Origin: a virus
Virus record (IMG/VR): IMGVR_UViG_3300042881_001396
Span: 1-42,114 of that record
Reading direction: 5' to 3' (one strand)
Length of the DNA: 42,114 nt
In this document: positions 1 through 9,404 of the stretch, piece after piece
Numbering within the stretch: position 1 is the stretch's first letter
Layout of the letters: every line of letters begins with the position of its first letter
Translations under genes and position numbers: made by a program
The notes under the pieces: model-generated
Seen by the model: only the letters and a program-made list of their open reading frames with translations
Database searches by the model: none
What the model was told of the DNA's origin: nothing

Positions 1-297
1 TGCTAGTTCTTCGGCGATTTGACTGTTTTTGAGTTGTCCTGCTTCGTCAAGGGTTTTGCCTTTGACCCACTCTGTAACAAGACTGGAACTTGCGATTGCC
101 GAGCCGCAGCCATACGTTTTAAATTTCGCGTCTGTAATAATACCTGTAACATCATCTACCTTTATTTGTAATTTCATCACATCACCGCATGCCGGTGCAC
201 CTACCATTCCAGTACCTACACTATCATCGTCTTTTGCAAAACTACCTACATTACGAGGATTCTCGTAATGGTCAACCACTTGTGCGCTATAGGCCAT
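1..297 (-). CDS. iscU: IscU iron-sulfur cluster scaffold, C-terminus cut by the window edge
   Basis: Reading the minus strand from ATG at 297 gives 99 open residues running off the left edge. The protein starts MAYSAQVVDHYENPRNVGS and contains GAPACGD (Cys37, Asp39) and TYGCGSAIASSSL (Cys64), the first two of the three cysteines and the aspartate on which IscU builds [2Fe-2S] clusters. The LPPVK chaperone-binding motif and third cysteine would lie beyond the edge. IscU receives sulfur from IscS and passes clusters on through HscA/HscB. The start has a good AGGA ribosome site and lies 14 bases after the nrdA stop, so the two are probably co-transcribed. No iscS, hscA or iscA is visible. The near-host sequence suggests acquisition from a proteobacterium (inference). 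Identification is close to certain; completeness is unknown. Confidence 0.95.
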   Translation of the reverse strand, partial: MAYSAQVVDHYENPRNVGSFAKDDDSVGTGMVGAPACGDVMKLQIKVDDVTGIITDAKFKTYGCGSAIASSSLVTEWVKGKTLDEAGQLKNSQIAEELA

Positions 298-311
298 TAT
301 ATCATCCTTTC

Positions 312-2624
312 TTAAAGTTTGCAAGCCTCGCAATCATCATCTTCTGATGTTGCTACTTCTTGTGCTAACGGTTTTTCTTCTACTGATTTTGATCCAGCCT
401 TATTGATGAGACTGTAGTAGAATGTCTTCAGTCCCCAACTATGTGCCAACATCAAATTCTTAGCGATTAATGTTGTTGGAACTTTACGATCTGTGAAGTG
501 TGCAGGATTGTAGAATGTGTTGGTTGATATACTTTGATCTACATATGCGGCTAATACTGCGGCAGTTTTTAAATAACCATCACAATCTTTCTGTTCCCAC
601 ATCAATTGATATTTATTTTTTAACTTTTGATATTCGGGTACAACTTGTGTAAAAGACCCGGCCTTGCTTTCTTTAGTTGAGATAAGTGACATGGGCATTT
701 CAATACCATTAGTGCTATTAATAACTACAGAACTAGACTCAACAGGAGCGATGGCCATAAGCGTTGCATTTCGTACCCCATACTTTAACATATCTTGTCT
801 TAGTGGTTCCCAATCCAATTCAGTATTGAAGTCTGCAAGTTGGTTCACACCTTTACTACGTAACTCCCAAGGGAATATACCTTGACCATAACGTGTCTTA
901 TCACTATCTACACACTTGCCACGTTCTTTAGCAAGTTCAACTGTTGCTTCGGTCAGATAATATGCTTGATGCTCCATCCAACTTTTAACATCTTGAAGTG
1001 CATCTTTCTCTCCATATCTATAGCCGCGCTTGGCATGCCAGTATGCTAGATTAGTTACACCGATGCCTAATGGACTAATCTCGTCATTGCTTAGTTTGCT
1101 TTGAATACTTAGGAAGTCCTGGTAGTCAAGAATATTACAGAGGCTGCGCTGAAGAATGCGGCAAGCTCTGCGCATATCCTCAGGGTTTCGGAATGCCCCC
1201 CAATTAATGGACCCCAAAGTGCAAAGTGCGATTCGACCACTAGGATCATCAAGACGCTTAAAAGGTTTAGTAGGTAAAAGTATCTCACAGCATAAGTTTG
1301 ACTGATAGATCGGATGATATTCAGGATCAAAGGATCCTTGATTCATCACATTGTCAATAAAGACAAGATAGATACGACCCGTGTCAGTTCTCTCCTTTAA
1401 AATTCCGCCCTTGAATACATCTTCAGCATTCATAGTTTTCTTACGCAAATCTTTGCGCTTCTCATATTTGACGTAAAGTTCTTCAAACTTCGCACAATCT
1501 GAATAGAAAGCCTCATATAAGTCTGGGACTTCGTTAGGGTCGAAAAAAGTTATGTTTTCTTTGTTTTTGAATCTTCTCCAGAAGAAAGCACTAAGCACAA
1601 CCCCATAATCCATATGACGGACTCGGGTTTCTTCGGTTCCTTGGTTGTTCTTGAGTACAATAAGGTCGTCAAACTGGTGATGCCAGATTGGATAAAAGAT
1701 AGTAGCACTTGCATTGCGAATTCCTCCTTGTGAACATGAACGCAGGTCTCCGAACCATTTCTTTAAAAATGGAATCATACCTGTATGCATGATTTCGCCG
1801 CCCCTAATGGGACTTCCTAAAGGACGTAGTCGCCCAATTTCTAAACCAATACCAGCTCGTTTGCTGGCATACTTTGCCATCATTTCTCCGGACGCAAAAA
1901 TTGAGTCCAGGTCGTCGTCGCTTCTGATGAGTACGCAAGAACTAAACTGTTTGGTGGGAGTACCAAGGCCAGCAAGTACAGGAGTAGCAAGAGTAAAAAG
2001 ACCGTCACTAGCCGCGTTGTAGTATTCTTTAATATAACGCATACGAGCCGCGTTAGGTTCTTCCTTATGGAACACAGTAGCGGCTGCAACCATGTATCTA
2101 ATCTGAGGAGTTTCATAAGTTTCTTTCGTTGCTCTATTCTTTACTAGATATTTTTCAATAAGTTGCTCAATAGCGGCATAACTATACTGCTCGTCTTTAT
2201 CATGCTCTAGCATATCGTTCATCTTATTCCAATCGTCTTCGCTATACCACTCTAGTAGTTCATGCGAGTATAGTCCAGCCTTTACATTTTTTTGTACTAT
2301 CTGGTAGAGAGACAATGGTGTATAACTTCCATAAACATCTTTACGCAACATACTGAGACGTTGTTTGCCAGCCACATATTGATAATTAGTATGACCGATG
2401 TCCGGATTACTTTCTACGTCGATTAAATCTACTATGGCTCGTAATGTAATTTCATCTATGGTTCTAGTTGTGATACCATCATAAAAATGGGGCTGTGCTT
2501 TGATTTCAATCATCGACTGACTTACATCTGCAATACCTTTACATATTTTTGCAACCTGTGCTTGCCATTTTTCAACGGCTAGAGGTTCTTGTGCGCCTGA
2601 GCGTTTAATAACGTTTAATTTCAT
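312..2624 (-). CDS. nrdA: Ribonucleoside-diphosphate reductase alpha subunit, class Ia
   Basis: This 770-residue protein is the large subunit of aerobic ribonucleotide reductase, which reduces ribonucleoside diphosphates to deoxy forms for phage DNA synthesis. An N-terminal ATP-cone region (about residues 1-95) precedes the catalytic barrel. Catalytic features are visible: Cys230 in TKQFSSC, Asn443/Cys445/Glu447 in SNLCCE, and Cys468 in IALCTLG, matching Escherichia coli Cys225, Asn437/Cys439/Glu441 and Cys462. The C-terminal CEACKL supplies the mobile redox cysteine pair. Length is normal for the family (about 760). It starts 2 bases after the stop of the upstream 146-residue gene, so translation is probably coupled. 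The partner subunit nrdB is not in the window and may lie further left or come from the host. Confidence 0.97.
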   Translation of the reverse strand: MKLNVIKRSGAQEPLAVEKWQAQVAKICKGIADVSQSMIEIKAQPHFYDGITTRTIDEITLRAIVDLIDVESNPDIGHTNYQYVAGKQRLSMLRKDVYGSYTPLSLYQIVQKNVKAGLYSHELLEWYSEDDWNKMNDMLEHDKDEQYSYAAIEQLIEKYLVKNRATKETYETPQIRYMVAAATVFHKEEPNAARMRYIKEYYNAASDGLFTLATPVLAGLGTPTKQFSSCVLIRSDDDLDSIFASGEMMAKYASKRAGIGLEIGRLRPLGSPIRGGEIMHTGMIPFLKKWFGDLRSCSQGGIRNASATIFYPIWHHQFDDLIVLKNNQGTEETRVRHMDYGVVLSAFFWRRFKNKENITFFDPNEVPDLYEAFYSDCAKFEELYVKYEKRKDLRKKTMNAEDVFKGGILKERTDTGRIYLVFIDNVMNQGSFDPEYHPIYQSNLCCEILLPTKPFKRLDDPSGRIALCTLGSINWGAFRNPEDMRRACRILQRSLCNILDYQDFLSIQSKLSNDEISPLGIGVTNLAYWHAKRGYRYGEKDALQDVKSWMEHQAYYLTEATVELAKERGKCVDSDKTRYGQGIFPWELRSKGVNQLADFNTELDWEPLRQDMLKYGVRNATLMAIAPVESSSVVINSTNGIEMPMSLISTKESKAGSFTQVVPEYQKLKNKYQLMWEQKDCDGYLKTAAVLAAYVDQSISTNTFYNPAHFTDRKVPTTLIAKNLMLAHSWGLKTFYYSLINKAGSKSVEEKPLAQEVATSEDDDCEACKL

Positions 2625-2626
2625 TG

Positions 2627-3067
2627 TTAACCTATCTTATTATATAGTGGGGAAATATCTAGTGTTCTAGTTATCTTAAAGTCTGTGATGAGATTATTTA
2701 CTACCGTATCAGGCCAATAATTCAGCACATATTTTGCATCATCAACTAGGACTAATACCACTTCATTGCTATTATCGTCTATTGCTTCTACAAGTTCAAT
2801 ATTTTTGGTATCCGACAAGATAAGGGTGTAAATCATACCCAATGCTCTACCATAATAACAATATAGATTGTCTGATATCAATTGCCATGGATCAGGCCAA
2901 TCATTCATATAGTCGGTATGTAGATAATGGGTCATCAAAGGTACCCGTTGCCAGAAATTGTCTATTTCAACACATCTCTGATCAATGGGTAATTGAGGGA
3001 TTTTCTCTCTGAGGGTAGCCCACGCCCTAAGGCGTGTCTCGTAGTCGAGTATAAAAACGTTAGTCAC
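2627..3067 (-). CDS. Conserved T4-like phage protein of unknown function
   Basis: A 146-residue protein with no recognised catalytic motif. It is rich in Trp and Tyr, with a WPDPWQLI segment near residue 57 and an aromatic cluster LYCYYGRALGMIYTL just after it. Similar small proteins with a WPDPW-type motif are remembered from marine T4-like phage genomes, without an assigned role. It looks cytoplasmic, with no signal peptide or membrane segment. It lies between the 1219-residue fibre gene and nrdA, with only 2 bases to nrdA, so it is in the same transcript. Whether it belongs to the virion or to the nucleotide-metabolism group cannot be told from sequence. Confidence 0.8.
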   Translation of the reverse strand: MTNVFILDYETRLRAWATLREKIPQLPIDQRCVEIDNFWQRVPLMTHYLHTDYMNDWPDPWQLISDNLYCYYGRALGMIYTLILSDTKNIELVEAIDDNSNEVVLVLVDDAKYVLNYWPDTVVNNLITDFKITRTLDISPLYNKIG

Positions 3068-3102
3068 GCTTTTACTTATCGCAGGAAAGAAGTCGATAGA
3101 TA

Positions 3103-6100
3103 TTAGAATCTACCGACTGCTACTTCGATTACGCCTGAACCACCTTCAAAGTTTTCTAGTGCTTTACCTAATATAGTACCTGCACGTGCCATATTATTTG
3201 CAACAGCACGACCATCTGCACCGCTTACCATTAAATCGCCTTTAGTGATTGGGCCATGTACTTTAACTGGAACACGACCTTGTAGTGCTATTGTAGCGAT
3301 ATGTGCGCCTGCACAGTCATTATTCATAGTGTATGCTGGGTTAGTTGATACAACTCCTGCTACACGATGTGAATCATAATCTGTTGATAGTGTTACTTCA
3401 TGGGCACCGCCGAATATCAATACTGTACCGGCTTCATAATCTGCATCAGCAACATATTTTTCTGCCAAGTCAGCGTATGTTGCATTCAATCTAGAACCTG
3501 CACTCAATGAGAAGTTTCCAGTAATCGTGCCTGCTGTTGAGTTTGCACCAGTAGTCAATGTACCTAATGTTACAGTACCTGCACTTACTGATACGTTACC
3601 AGCAGTGATATTTCCTGTTACTGCCAAACTAGTTAATGTACCAACACTAGTGATATTAGGCTGTGCGGCTGTATATACTGTACCTGCTACTAATGCGTTA
3701 GCCACTTGACCAGATACGTTAACTGTGACTGCACCAGTACCGCCACTGATTGAAATGTTAGTACCTGCTACAATACTAGTTACACCAGTATTAGTAATAG
3801 TTACACCAGTACTACCGTTATAACTTGTGCCACCAAGACCTGTACCAATTGTGAGTGCATTAGTTGCTGTTGCAGTAATAGTACCAGATCCACCAAGTGA
3901 AATTGATGTGCCGTTAACAGTTAATGAACTATTGGCAAGTCTTGCTTGTGCTAATGTACCAGAACTGATATTACTTGCGTTCAATGCAGTTAGAGCAGAA
4001 CCATTACCAGTAAAGACACCAGTGTTTGCTGTGATATTTGCAGCCGTTATAGTGCCGCTTACGCCCAATGATGTTAAAGTACCAACACTAGTGATCTGTG
4101 ACTGGCTTGCGTTTACGCTAAATGTTAGATTAGCAAGAGTTAGGCCGGTGCCTGCAAGATAAACTTGTGAACTACTGAACTGAGCGAATGTAATATTAGA
4201 AGTGCCAAATGTGATTGTTCCAGTAGGAGCATCAACAACATATGCGCTACCTTTATTGACATCACCGCCGCTTACAAAGAAGTAATTATTGAGACTCAAT
4301 TCTCCGGCACCAGGACCGTATGAATCAGCATCAGTTGCACGGGTGATAACTGTCGTGCTTGTGTAAGTATAGATACCGTTATGCGCGGCGTTTGCTTCGT
4401 TCTTGACTAATATACGAGCACCAACTGTTTGAACGTTTGCTGTATCAATCAAGTTGAATGTACCAGTAGTTGTCAATGTTGCACCAACACCTGCTGTACC
4501 GTTGTTATAAGTGATTGTTCCGCCAGTAGCACTAGCCAATGTACCAGTTGTGGCTGCTGTTACACCTTCGTGGTATATAAGAGCAGTACTTGCTAAATCA
4601 TCAACATATTGCTTAGTTGCCGCATCAGTACCTGCTACCGGAGTTGCAAGGTTAATAATATTGTTGCTGGTCATATCTAGATTACCAGCAATACTGCTTA
4701 CACCTGTACCAGTTACACTTAGTACACCTGTAGTTGTTAAGTTACCGGCTGCTACGTTACCAGTCACGCTTAGTGATGACAATGTGCCAACTGAAGTGAT
4801 ATTTGGTTGTGCCGCAGTTGTTACAGTACCTGCTGTAGTAGCCGCGCCACTTAGTGCGCCTGTAAATGTAGTTGCACTTACATTCCCAGCACTAATATTT
4901 CCTGTTACTGCTAAACTTGTTAGTGTACCAACTGATGTAATATTTGGCTGTGCGGCTGTGGTTAATGTGCCAGTCAATAAACTTGCACCGATCGTACCGC
5001 TATTAGCATAAACGTTACCAGCAGTAGCATTACCTGTTACTGCTAAACTTGTTAGTGTACCAACACTAGTGATATTTGGTTGCGCGGCTGTTGTTACTGT
5101 ACCGGCTGTTGTGGCACTTGGTACTGTACCTGTTACGTTAGCACCAGTAATTGCACTTAATGATGAACCATTGCCTGATACGTTAGTGAATACACCATTT
5201 GTAGCACCGATGTTACCAACGTTTGCATTGCCAGTTACACTTAATGCACCACCTGTTGATATATTGCCTGCACTTGCGTTACCTGTTACAGTAAGTGCTG
5301 ATAGTGTACCAACACTTGTAATATTTGGCTGAGCCGCAGTTGTCAATGTACCTGTTAGTAATGAAGCACCAATTGTACCTGAGTTAGCATAAACATTACC
5401 TGCAGTAGCATTACCTGTTACTGCTAGTGAACTTAATGTACCAACACTAGTGATGTTTGGCTGAGCCGCTGTTGTTACTGTACCGGCTGTTGTGGCTGCG
5501 CCACTTAATGTTGCTGTGATAATGTTTGCACTAAAACTTCCGTCAGTATCACGAATTACTACTGTATTTCCTGTTGCCGCAGTTGCTGTGCTATAACCAT
5601 CAAGTAGGTCAGCATTCAAGTTTGTTACCTTAGTAGTACTTGCTACTACGAATGGAGCAGTACCTGTTGCTACGTTTGATTCTAATGATGAAGCAACTAC
5701 TTTACCTGCTGTATTAACATTACCTGCGCTTGCATTACCTGTTACAGTTAAATCAACAAGAGTACCAACACTAGTGATGTTTGGCTGTGATGCGTCTGTA
5801 ACTTCGGCTGCAAAGGCAGCAAAATTGGCATTTGAAATATTACCACTAATATTACCAACAATGTTTCCGCCAGGAATATTAGTTAATCCTGCACCGTTAC
5901 CATAAAATGCTCCGGTATTTGCATTGATGTTTGACGCAGTAAGGTTACCATTAACACCTAATGCTGATAGTGTACCTACGCTTGTGATATTTGGTTGTGA
6001 GGCTGTTGATAACGTACCTGATACTGTAGTGAACACACCGTTGTTTCCGCCAATATTACTGACGTTTGCATTACCTGTTACAGTCAATGAAGTTAATGAA

Positions 6101-6762
6101 CCAACACTAGTGATGTTTGGTTGAGCGGCTGTGCTTAGTGTACCTGTCAATACGCTTGCTCCAATTACGCCTGAGTTAGCATAGACATTACCTGCTGTTA
6201 TATTTGCTGTTACTGCTAATGAGCCTAATGTACCAACGCTAGTAATATTTGGTTGAGCATCAGTTGTCAATGTACCGGTTACAGTTGTGAATATACCGGA
6301 CGCGGCGCCGATATTACCTACGTTAGCGTTACCTGTTACGCTCAATGCACCGCCCATTGATACGAGATTGCTTGATTTGTTGAAAGTAAATGCTGATGAG
6401 CCACCAAATGATTCATCATCATTAAATTGAATTTGAGTGTTGCTACCACCTGGATCACTTAGATCCCAAGCAGTACCGTTAGCATATAATAGGTTATCAG
6501 TTTTTACATTACCGGCAGCGACATTACCACTAATGTTCAATACATTATTATTAAAGTCATATGTAAGTGCGGCTTCGCCTGACAACGCAGTGCCGTTCAT
6601 GAAAACGACTTGTGAGTTACTTGCGGCTACTGTTGGAAACGTTTCAACATTACCGTCACTAGTTTTTACCGATAGTGTATCACTATCGTCTAAGAATATT
6701 GTACCTTTACCGGCTGGGGGTGTTGGTACTGTATTTGCCGCGTTTTGTTTTAAAATTAGCAT
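3103..6762 (-). CDS. Large repeat-rich tail fibre/adhesin with C-terminal YADLAEKY domain
   Basis: A 1219-residue fibre. It begins with a short N-terminal module unlike the other fibres here (MLILKQNAANTVPTPPAGKG). A long body of Ser/Thr/Asn/Gly-rich repeats of the type [19 protein letters not shown] follows, as expected of trimeric beta-structured fibre shafts. Around residues 700-880 is a globular insert with VDDLAS and [12 protein letters not shown] motifs that also occurs in three other fibres of this window. The last 120 residues start at YADLAEKYVAD and form a compact domain, with GAHIATIALQGRVPV, common at fibre tips of aquatic T4-like phages. No S74 Ser-Lys dyad is seen. A strong AGGAG site precedes ATG and a GATAAATA late octamer lies 50 bases upstream. 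Receptor binding is inferred. Confidence 0.9.
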   Translation of the reverse strand: MLILKQNAANTVPTPPAGKGTIFLDDSDTLSVKTSDGNVETFPTVAASNSQVVFMNGTALSGEAALTYDFNNNVLNISGNVAAGNVKTDNLLYANGTAWDLSDPGGSNTQIQFNDDESFGGSSAFTFNKSSNLVSMGGALSVTGNANVGNIGAASGIFTTVTGTLTTDAQPNITSVGTLGSLAVTANITAGNVYANSGVIGASVLTGTLSTAAQPNITSVGSLTSLTVTGNANVSNIGGNNGVFTTVSGTLSTASQPNITSVGTLSALGVNGNLTASNINANTGAFYGNGAGLTNIPGGNIVGNISGNISNANFAAFAAEVTDASQPNITSVGTLVDLTVTGNASAGNVNTAGKVVASSLESNVATGTAPFVVASTTKVTNLNADLLDGYSTATAATGNTVVIRDTDGSFSANIITATLSGAATTAGTVTTAAQPNITSVGTLSSLAVTGNATAGNVYANSGTIGASLLTGTLTTAAQPNITSVGTLSALTVTGNASAGNISTGGALSVTGNANVGNIGATNGVFTNVSGNGSSLSAITGANVTGTVPSATTAGTVTTAAQPNITSVGTLTSLAVTGNATAGNVYANSGTIGASLLTGTLTTAAQPNITSVGTLTSLAVTGNISAGNVSATTFTGALSGAATTAGTVTTAAQPNITSVGTLSSLSVTGNVAAGNLTTTGVLSVTGTGVSSIAGNLDMTSNNIINLATPVAGTDAATKQYVDDLASTALIYHEGVTAATTGTLASATGGTITYNNGTAGVGATLTTTGTFNLIDTANVQTVGARILVKNEANAAHNGIYTYTSTTVITRATDADSYGPGAGELSLNNYFFVSGGDVNKGSAYVVDAPTGTITFGTSNITFAQFSSSQVYLAGTGLTLANLTFSVNASQSQITSVGTLTSLGVSGTITAANITANTGVFTGNGSALTALNASNISSGTLAQARLANSSLTVNGTSISLGGSGTITATATNALTIGTGLGGTSYNGSTGVTITNTGVTSIVAGTNISISGGTGAVTVNVSGQVANALVAGTVYTAAQPNITSVGTLTSLAVTGNITAGNVSVSAGTVTLGTLTTGANSTAGTITGNFSLSAGSRLNATYADLAEKYVADADYEAGTVLIFGGAHEVTLSTDYDSHRVAGVVSTNPAYTMNNDCAGAHIATIALQGRVPVKVHGPITKGDLMVSGADGRAVANNMARAGTILGKALENFEGGSGVIEVAVGRF

Positions 6763-6811
6763 GTTTTTTCTCTCCTACTATGGTAGACACTCTCTTGCCA
6801 TATGTGTAATG

Positions 6812-6819
6812 TATTTATC
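6812..6819 (-). promoter_or_regulatory. T4-type late promoter octamer upstream of the 1219-residue fibre
   Basis: The minus strand reads GATAAATA, one mismatch from the T4 late consensus TATAAATA. It ends 49 bases before the ATG at 6762, leaving room for a normal leader with an AGGAG ribosome site. T4-like late promoters need only this octamer, recognised by the gp55-type sigma factor with the sliding clamp. It is assigned by motif and position only. Confidence 0.55.
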
Positions 6820-6825
6820 TTTCTT

Positions 6826-7206
6826 TTAATTTTTAGTCATTTCTATCCAACTTAAACTTGCTTCATCCCAGCGATATTGTTTACCGTCAGACGGATTAGG
6901 GATAGGACTAATCCATAAACAAGTATCTTCATCAAGTATCCAACTAGGATATGGTTTTGGGGGTATGAATGCATCTCTTTCTGAATCATAACTATAGCCG
7001 ATTCCGGCATAATTCTTTCTAAGTGCTTTAGTTTGATCGGCGCTAGGGACAGAAGAATTTGGTTGATAATGGACTCCTCCCCTAGTATTGTAACTAGTCT
7101 GTATCCATTGTCCAGGAATACTGTCATCAAATGTATCGATAAAATCTTGTTCTGCTACTATAACGCTTACGACTACTCCATCTTTTACTTTTGCGAAATG
7201 GCTCAT
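6826..7206 (-). CDS. Conserved aquatic T4-like virion protein
   Basis: A 126-residue protein starting MSHFAKVKDGVVVSVIVAEQ, with YNTRGGVHY (about residues 40-48), LRKNYAGIGYSYDSERDAF and PKPYPSWILDEDTCLW. This pattern is remembered as a very widespread small structural protein of T4-like cyanophages and pelagiphages, usually beside fibre genes and of unknown exact role. A GTAGGAGA ribosome site supports the start. It lies between the large fibre and the two glycine-rich adhesin genes, so a fibre-linked or decorating function is plausible but not shown. Family recognition is confident; function is not. Confidence 0.85.
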   Translation of the reverse strand: MSHFAKVKDGVVVSVIVAEQDFIDTFDDSIPGQWIQTSYNTRGGVHYQPNSSVPSADQTKALRKNYAGIGYSYDSERDAFIPPKPYPSWILDEDTCLWISPIPNPSDGKQYRWDEASLSWIEMTKN

Positions 7207-7217
7207 AAATTCTCCTA

Positions 7218-8306
7218 CTATGCCAAATATCTAATAATAACTATACCACTACCGCCGGCACCGCCTGCAAGTCCCTGCCAAGCCGCACCGCCGCCTCCGC
7301 CGCCTGTATTTGTTCCACCTGCCGCACCATTGCTAGTGTCAGATGCGTTCCCGCCGTTGTTCAACCCGCCAGTACCACCTAAGCCGCCTCCACCTCCGTT
7401 GGCTGATCCACCGCCGCCGCCACCGAAGCCGCCGTAACCACCTACTGCATTAGTATATGTGCCACCACCGCCACCACCGCCCCAATAGTAATTTGTACCA
7501 TTGATTGAACTTTGCATACCTGGCCCACCTGAACCTTGTCCACCGTATCCTGGGTTACCTGTAGTATTAGGGTTAGTATCGGGACCTTGGCCACCTGCTC
7601 CGCCACCGCCTGCTGCCTTAGTAGCATCGCCGGCTCTAGTAGCAGTCATATTTCCACCGCGATTACCGTATATTGTACCTGTGTTACTACCTAAACTGTT
7701 GCCACTACTTGCGCCGCCTTGATTTAATATACTATTGTTAGATGCCGCGCCACCACCGCTACCACCTGCTACGCCGGCGCCGCTATCGTGAGTACCTGAT
7801 CCACCACCGCCCGCAGCGGTTGCTCCGAAACCCGTAGAGTTTCCGCCGCTACCGCTAGTAACTCCGGTAGTAGCGGCAGCCGGGGCACCGCCTGCACCTA
7901 CTACGATAGAATAGTTTGTCGCTGATATAGGTATTGATGGCATGTATATTACGCCACCGCCTCCTCCACCACCGCCAATTGCCGAGCCACCTGCTCCGCC
8001 GCCGGCAACAATCAGTACTTCAACTGTAGCGCCAGATGTGGCCGCTGATACTGAAAAAGTTCCCGAAGTGGTAAATGTATGAACCTTGTATGCACCTACT
8101 GTGGTTATTGTTCCGCCAGTTGCTGTGATTGATAGTAATGATGCTACGGATATCCAAACAGGAGAATAATATACCTCTAAAGCACTAGTCGTAGTATTAA
8201 CTCTGCTATATCCATTTGCAGGGCTTACAGGTCTTTGTGCTGTGGTTCCCACAGGTAATCCTAAAAATCCTGTATCATTTATTATTGTATTTTTAAGAGT
8301 TGCCAT
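7218..8306 (-). CDS. Glycine-rich tail-tip adhesin, copy 1
   Basis: A 362-residue protein with a short N-terminal module (MATLKNTIINDTGF), then GTTAQRPVSPANGYSRVNT, a trimer-forming segment common in phage fibres. The remaining roughly 270 residues are dominated by Gly runs such as AGGGAGGSAIGGGGGGGG, closing with GGAGGSGIVIIRYLA. This is the phage glycine-rich domain. In the gp38-type adhesins of T-even phages such as S16, Gly-rich motifs form packed polyglycine II helices with receptor-binding loops between them, and a similar fold is inferred here. It sits one base from its paralogue at 8308-9402. A function as a distal receptor-binding protein is likely but unproven. Confidence 0.85.
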   Translation of the reverse strand: MATLKNTIINDTGFLGLPVGTTAQRPVSPANGYSRVNTTTSALEVYYSPVWISVASLLSITATGGTITTVGAYKVHTFTTSGTFSVSAATSGATVEVLIVAGGGAGGSAIGGGGGGGGVIYMPSIPISATNYSIVVGAGGAPAAATTGVTSGSGGNSTGFGATAAGGGGSGTHDSGAGVAGGSGGGAASNNSILNQGGASSGNSLGSNTGTIYGNRGGNMTATRAGDATKAAGGGGAGGQGPDTNPNTTGNPGYGGQGSGGPGMQSSINGTNYYWGGGGGGGTYTNAVGGYGGFGGGGGGSANGGGGGLGGTGGLNNGGNASDTSNGAAGGTNTGGGGGGAAWQGLAGGAGGSGIVIIRYLA

Positions 8307-8307
8307 A

Positions 8308-9402
8308 TTACTTAAACCGATATTTTATAATTACTATACCGCTACCGCCGGCTCCGCCTATACCATTCTCATTAGCACCGGTGCCGCCACCGCTACCTGT
8401 GTTAGCACCACCTGCACCACCTGTGCCTGAATCTGTTACTGAGCCATTGCCTCCGGCATTCCTTGCTTGAAGTCCACCTAATCCAGCAGACATAATACTG
8501 GCTGAGCCTCCCCATACAGTGGCTCCACCTCCGCCTCCTAATCCACCACTACCTCCCCAAGAAGGTGTATTGTTGTTGTAGGCTGCGCCACCGCCTCCAG
8601 CACCATACATATAATTGTTTCCATCTATATTTATAAGTATGCCAGGACCACCGTTGCCACCATTCAATGCATTGCCGGCAATTCCTGCGCCTCCGGCGCC
8701 ACCGCCACCACCGCATCCATAATTATAATTTGTACCAGGATTACCAGCGCCACCTGCATAACCTGCATATACTGTCCAACCGCTTGCTACTGGTGCTGTG
8801 GCTGTTCCGGCAGAACAATTGTATGAACCACCGCCGCTATTAGCGCCGGCGCCACCGTTTCCACCTCTGCCAGAAGTATCATCACCGAATTCGTTTGCTC
8901 CGCTTCCACCACCTGTTGCTGTCACACCAAACGCACTACTAGAATTACCTGGATTATTTGAAGCATTGCTTGTAGATTGAGAACCGCCTGCTCCTACAAC
9001 AATAGAATAATCAGCAATAGAAAGTGCTACACTACTATTATATAAAACAGCGCCGCCTCCGCCGCCTCCGCCGTGACCAAATCCACCTGCTCCGCCGCCA
9101 CCTACAATTAAAACTTCTGCTGTAGATGCTATGCTAGCACTAGTTACTGAGAAAGTACCTGATGTAGTAAATGTATGAATCTTAAAATTATCTGCAGTGG
9201 CTATAGAGCCTCCAGTAGCCGTAACTGCACCTAAAAATAAACTATTGAACCAAGTGCTGTTATAATAAACTTCTAAGTAACCTGTTGTGCTATTAACTCT
9301 AGAATAACCATTGGCAGGACTTGCCGGGCGTTGAGCCGTAGTACCGATAGGGAAATTTAAAAATCCTGTATCGTTAATGGTTGTGTTCTTAAGTGTTGCC
9401 AT
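8308..9402 (-). CDS. Glycine-rich tail-tip adhesin, copy 2
   Basis: This 364-residue paralogue of the preceding protein has the same architecture: MATLKNTTINDTGF, then GTTAQRPASPANGYSRVNS, then a glycine-dominated domain from about residue 95 to GGAGGSGIVIIKYRFK at the end. The N-terminal 50 residues are nearly the same in the two proteins. The Gly-rich part keeps its anchor motifs (VEVLIVAGGGAGG versus AEVLIVGGGGAGG) but has different loop residues, as expected if receptor specificity has diverged after duplication. One base separates it from copy 1, and its stop and start sit in a tightly packed run of small fibre genes. Whether both copies are assembled on the same virion is unknown. Confidence 0.85.
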   Translation of the reverse strand: MATLKNTTINDTGFLNFPIGTTAQRPASPANGYSRVNSTTGYLEVYYNSTWFNSLFLGAVTATGGSIATADNFKIHTFTTSGTFSVTSASIASTAEVLIVGGGGAGGFGHGGGGGGGAVLYNSSVALSIADYSIVVGAGGSQSTSNASNNPGNSSSAFGVTATGGGSGANEFGDDTSGRGGNGGAGANSGGGSYNCSAGTATAPVASGWTVYAGYAGGAGNPGTNYNYGCGGGGGAGGAGIAGNALNGGNGGPGILINIDGNNYMYGAGGGGAAYNNNTPSWGGSGGLGGGGGATVWGGSASIMSAGLGGLQARNAGGNGSVTDSGTGGAGGANTGSGGGTGANENGIGGAGGSGIVIIKYRFK

Positions 9403-9404
9403 AA

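Noticed and set aside
29-268. Plus-strand 79-codon open frame at the left edge.
   Set aside because: The minus strand over the same bases encodes an unmistakable IscU; the plus frame is its shadow.
7033-8980. Plus-strand proline-rich open frames opposite the glycine-rich adhesins.
   Set aside because: Pro (CCN) runs are the complement of Gly (GGN) runs; no independent coding signal.
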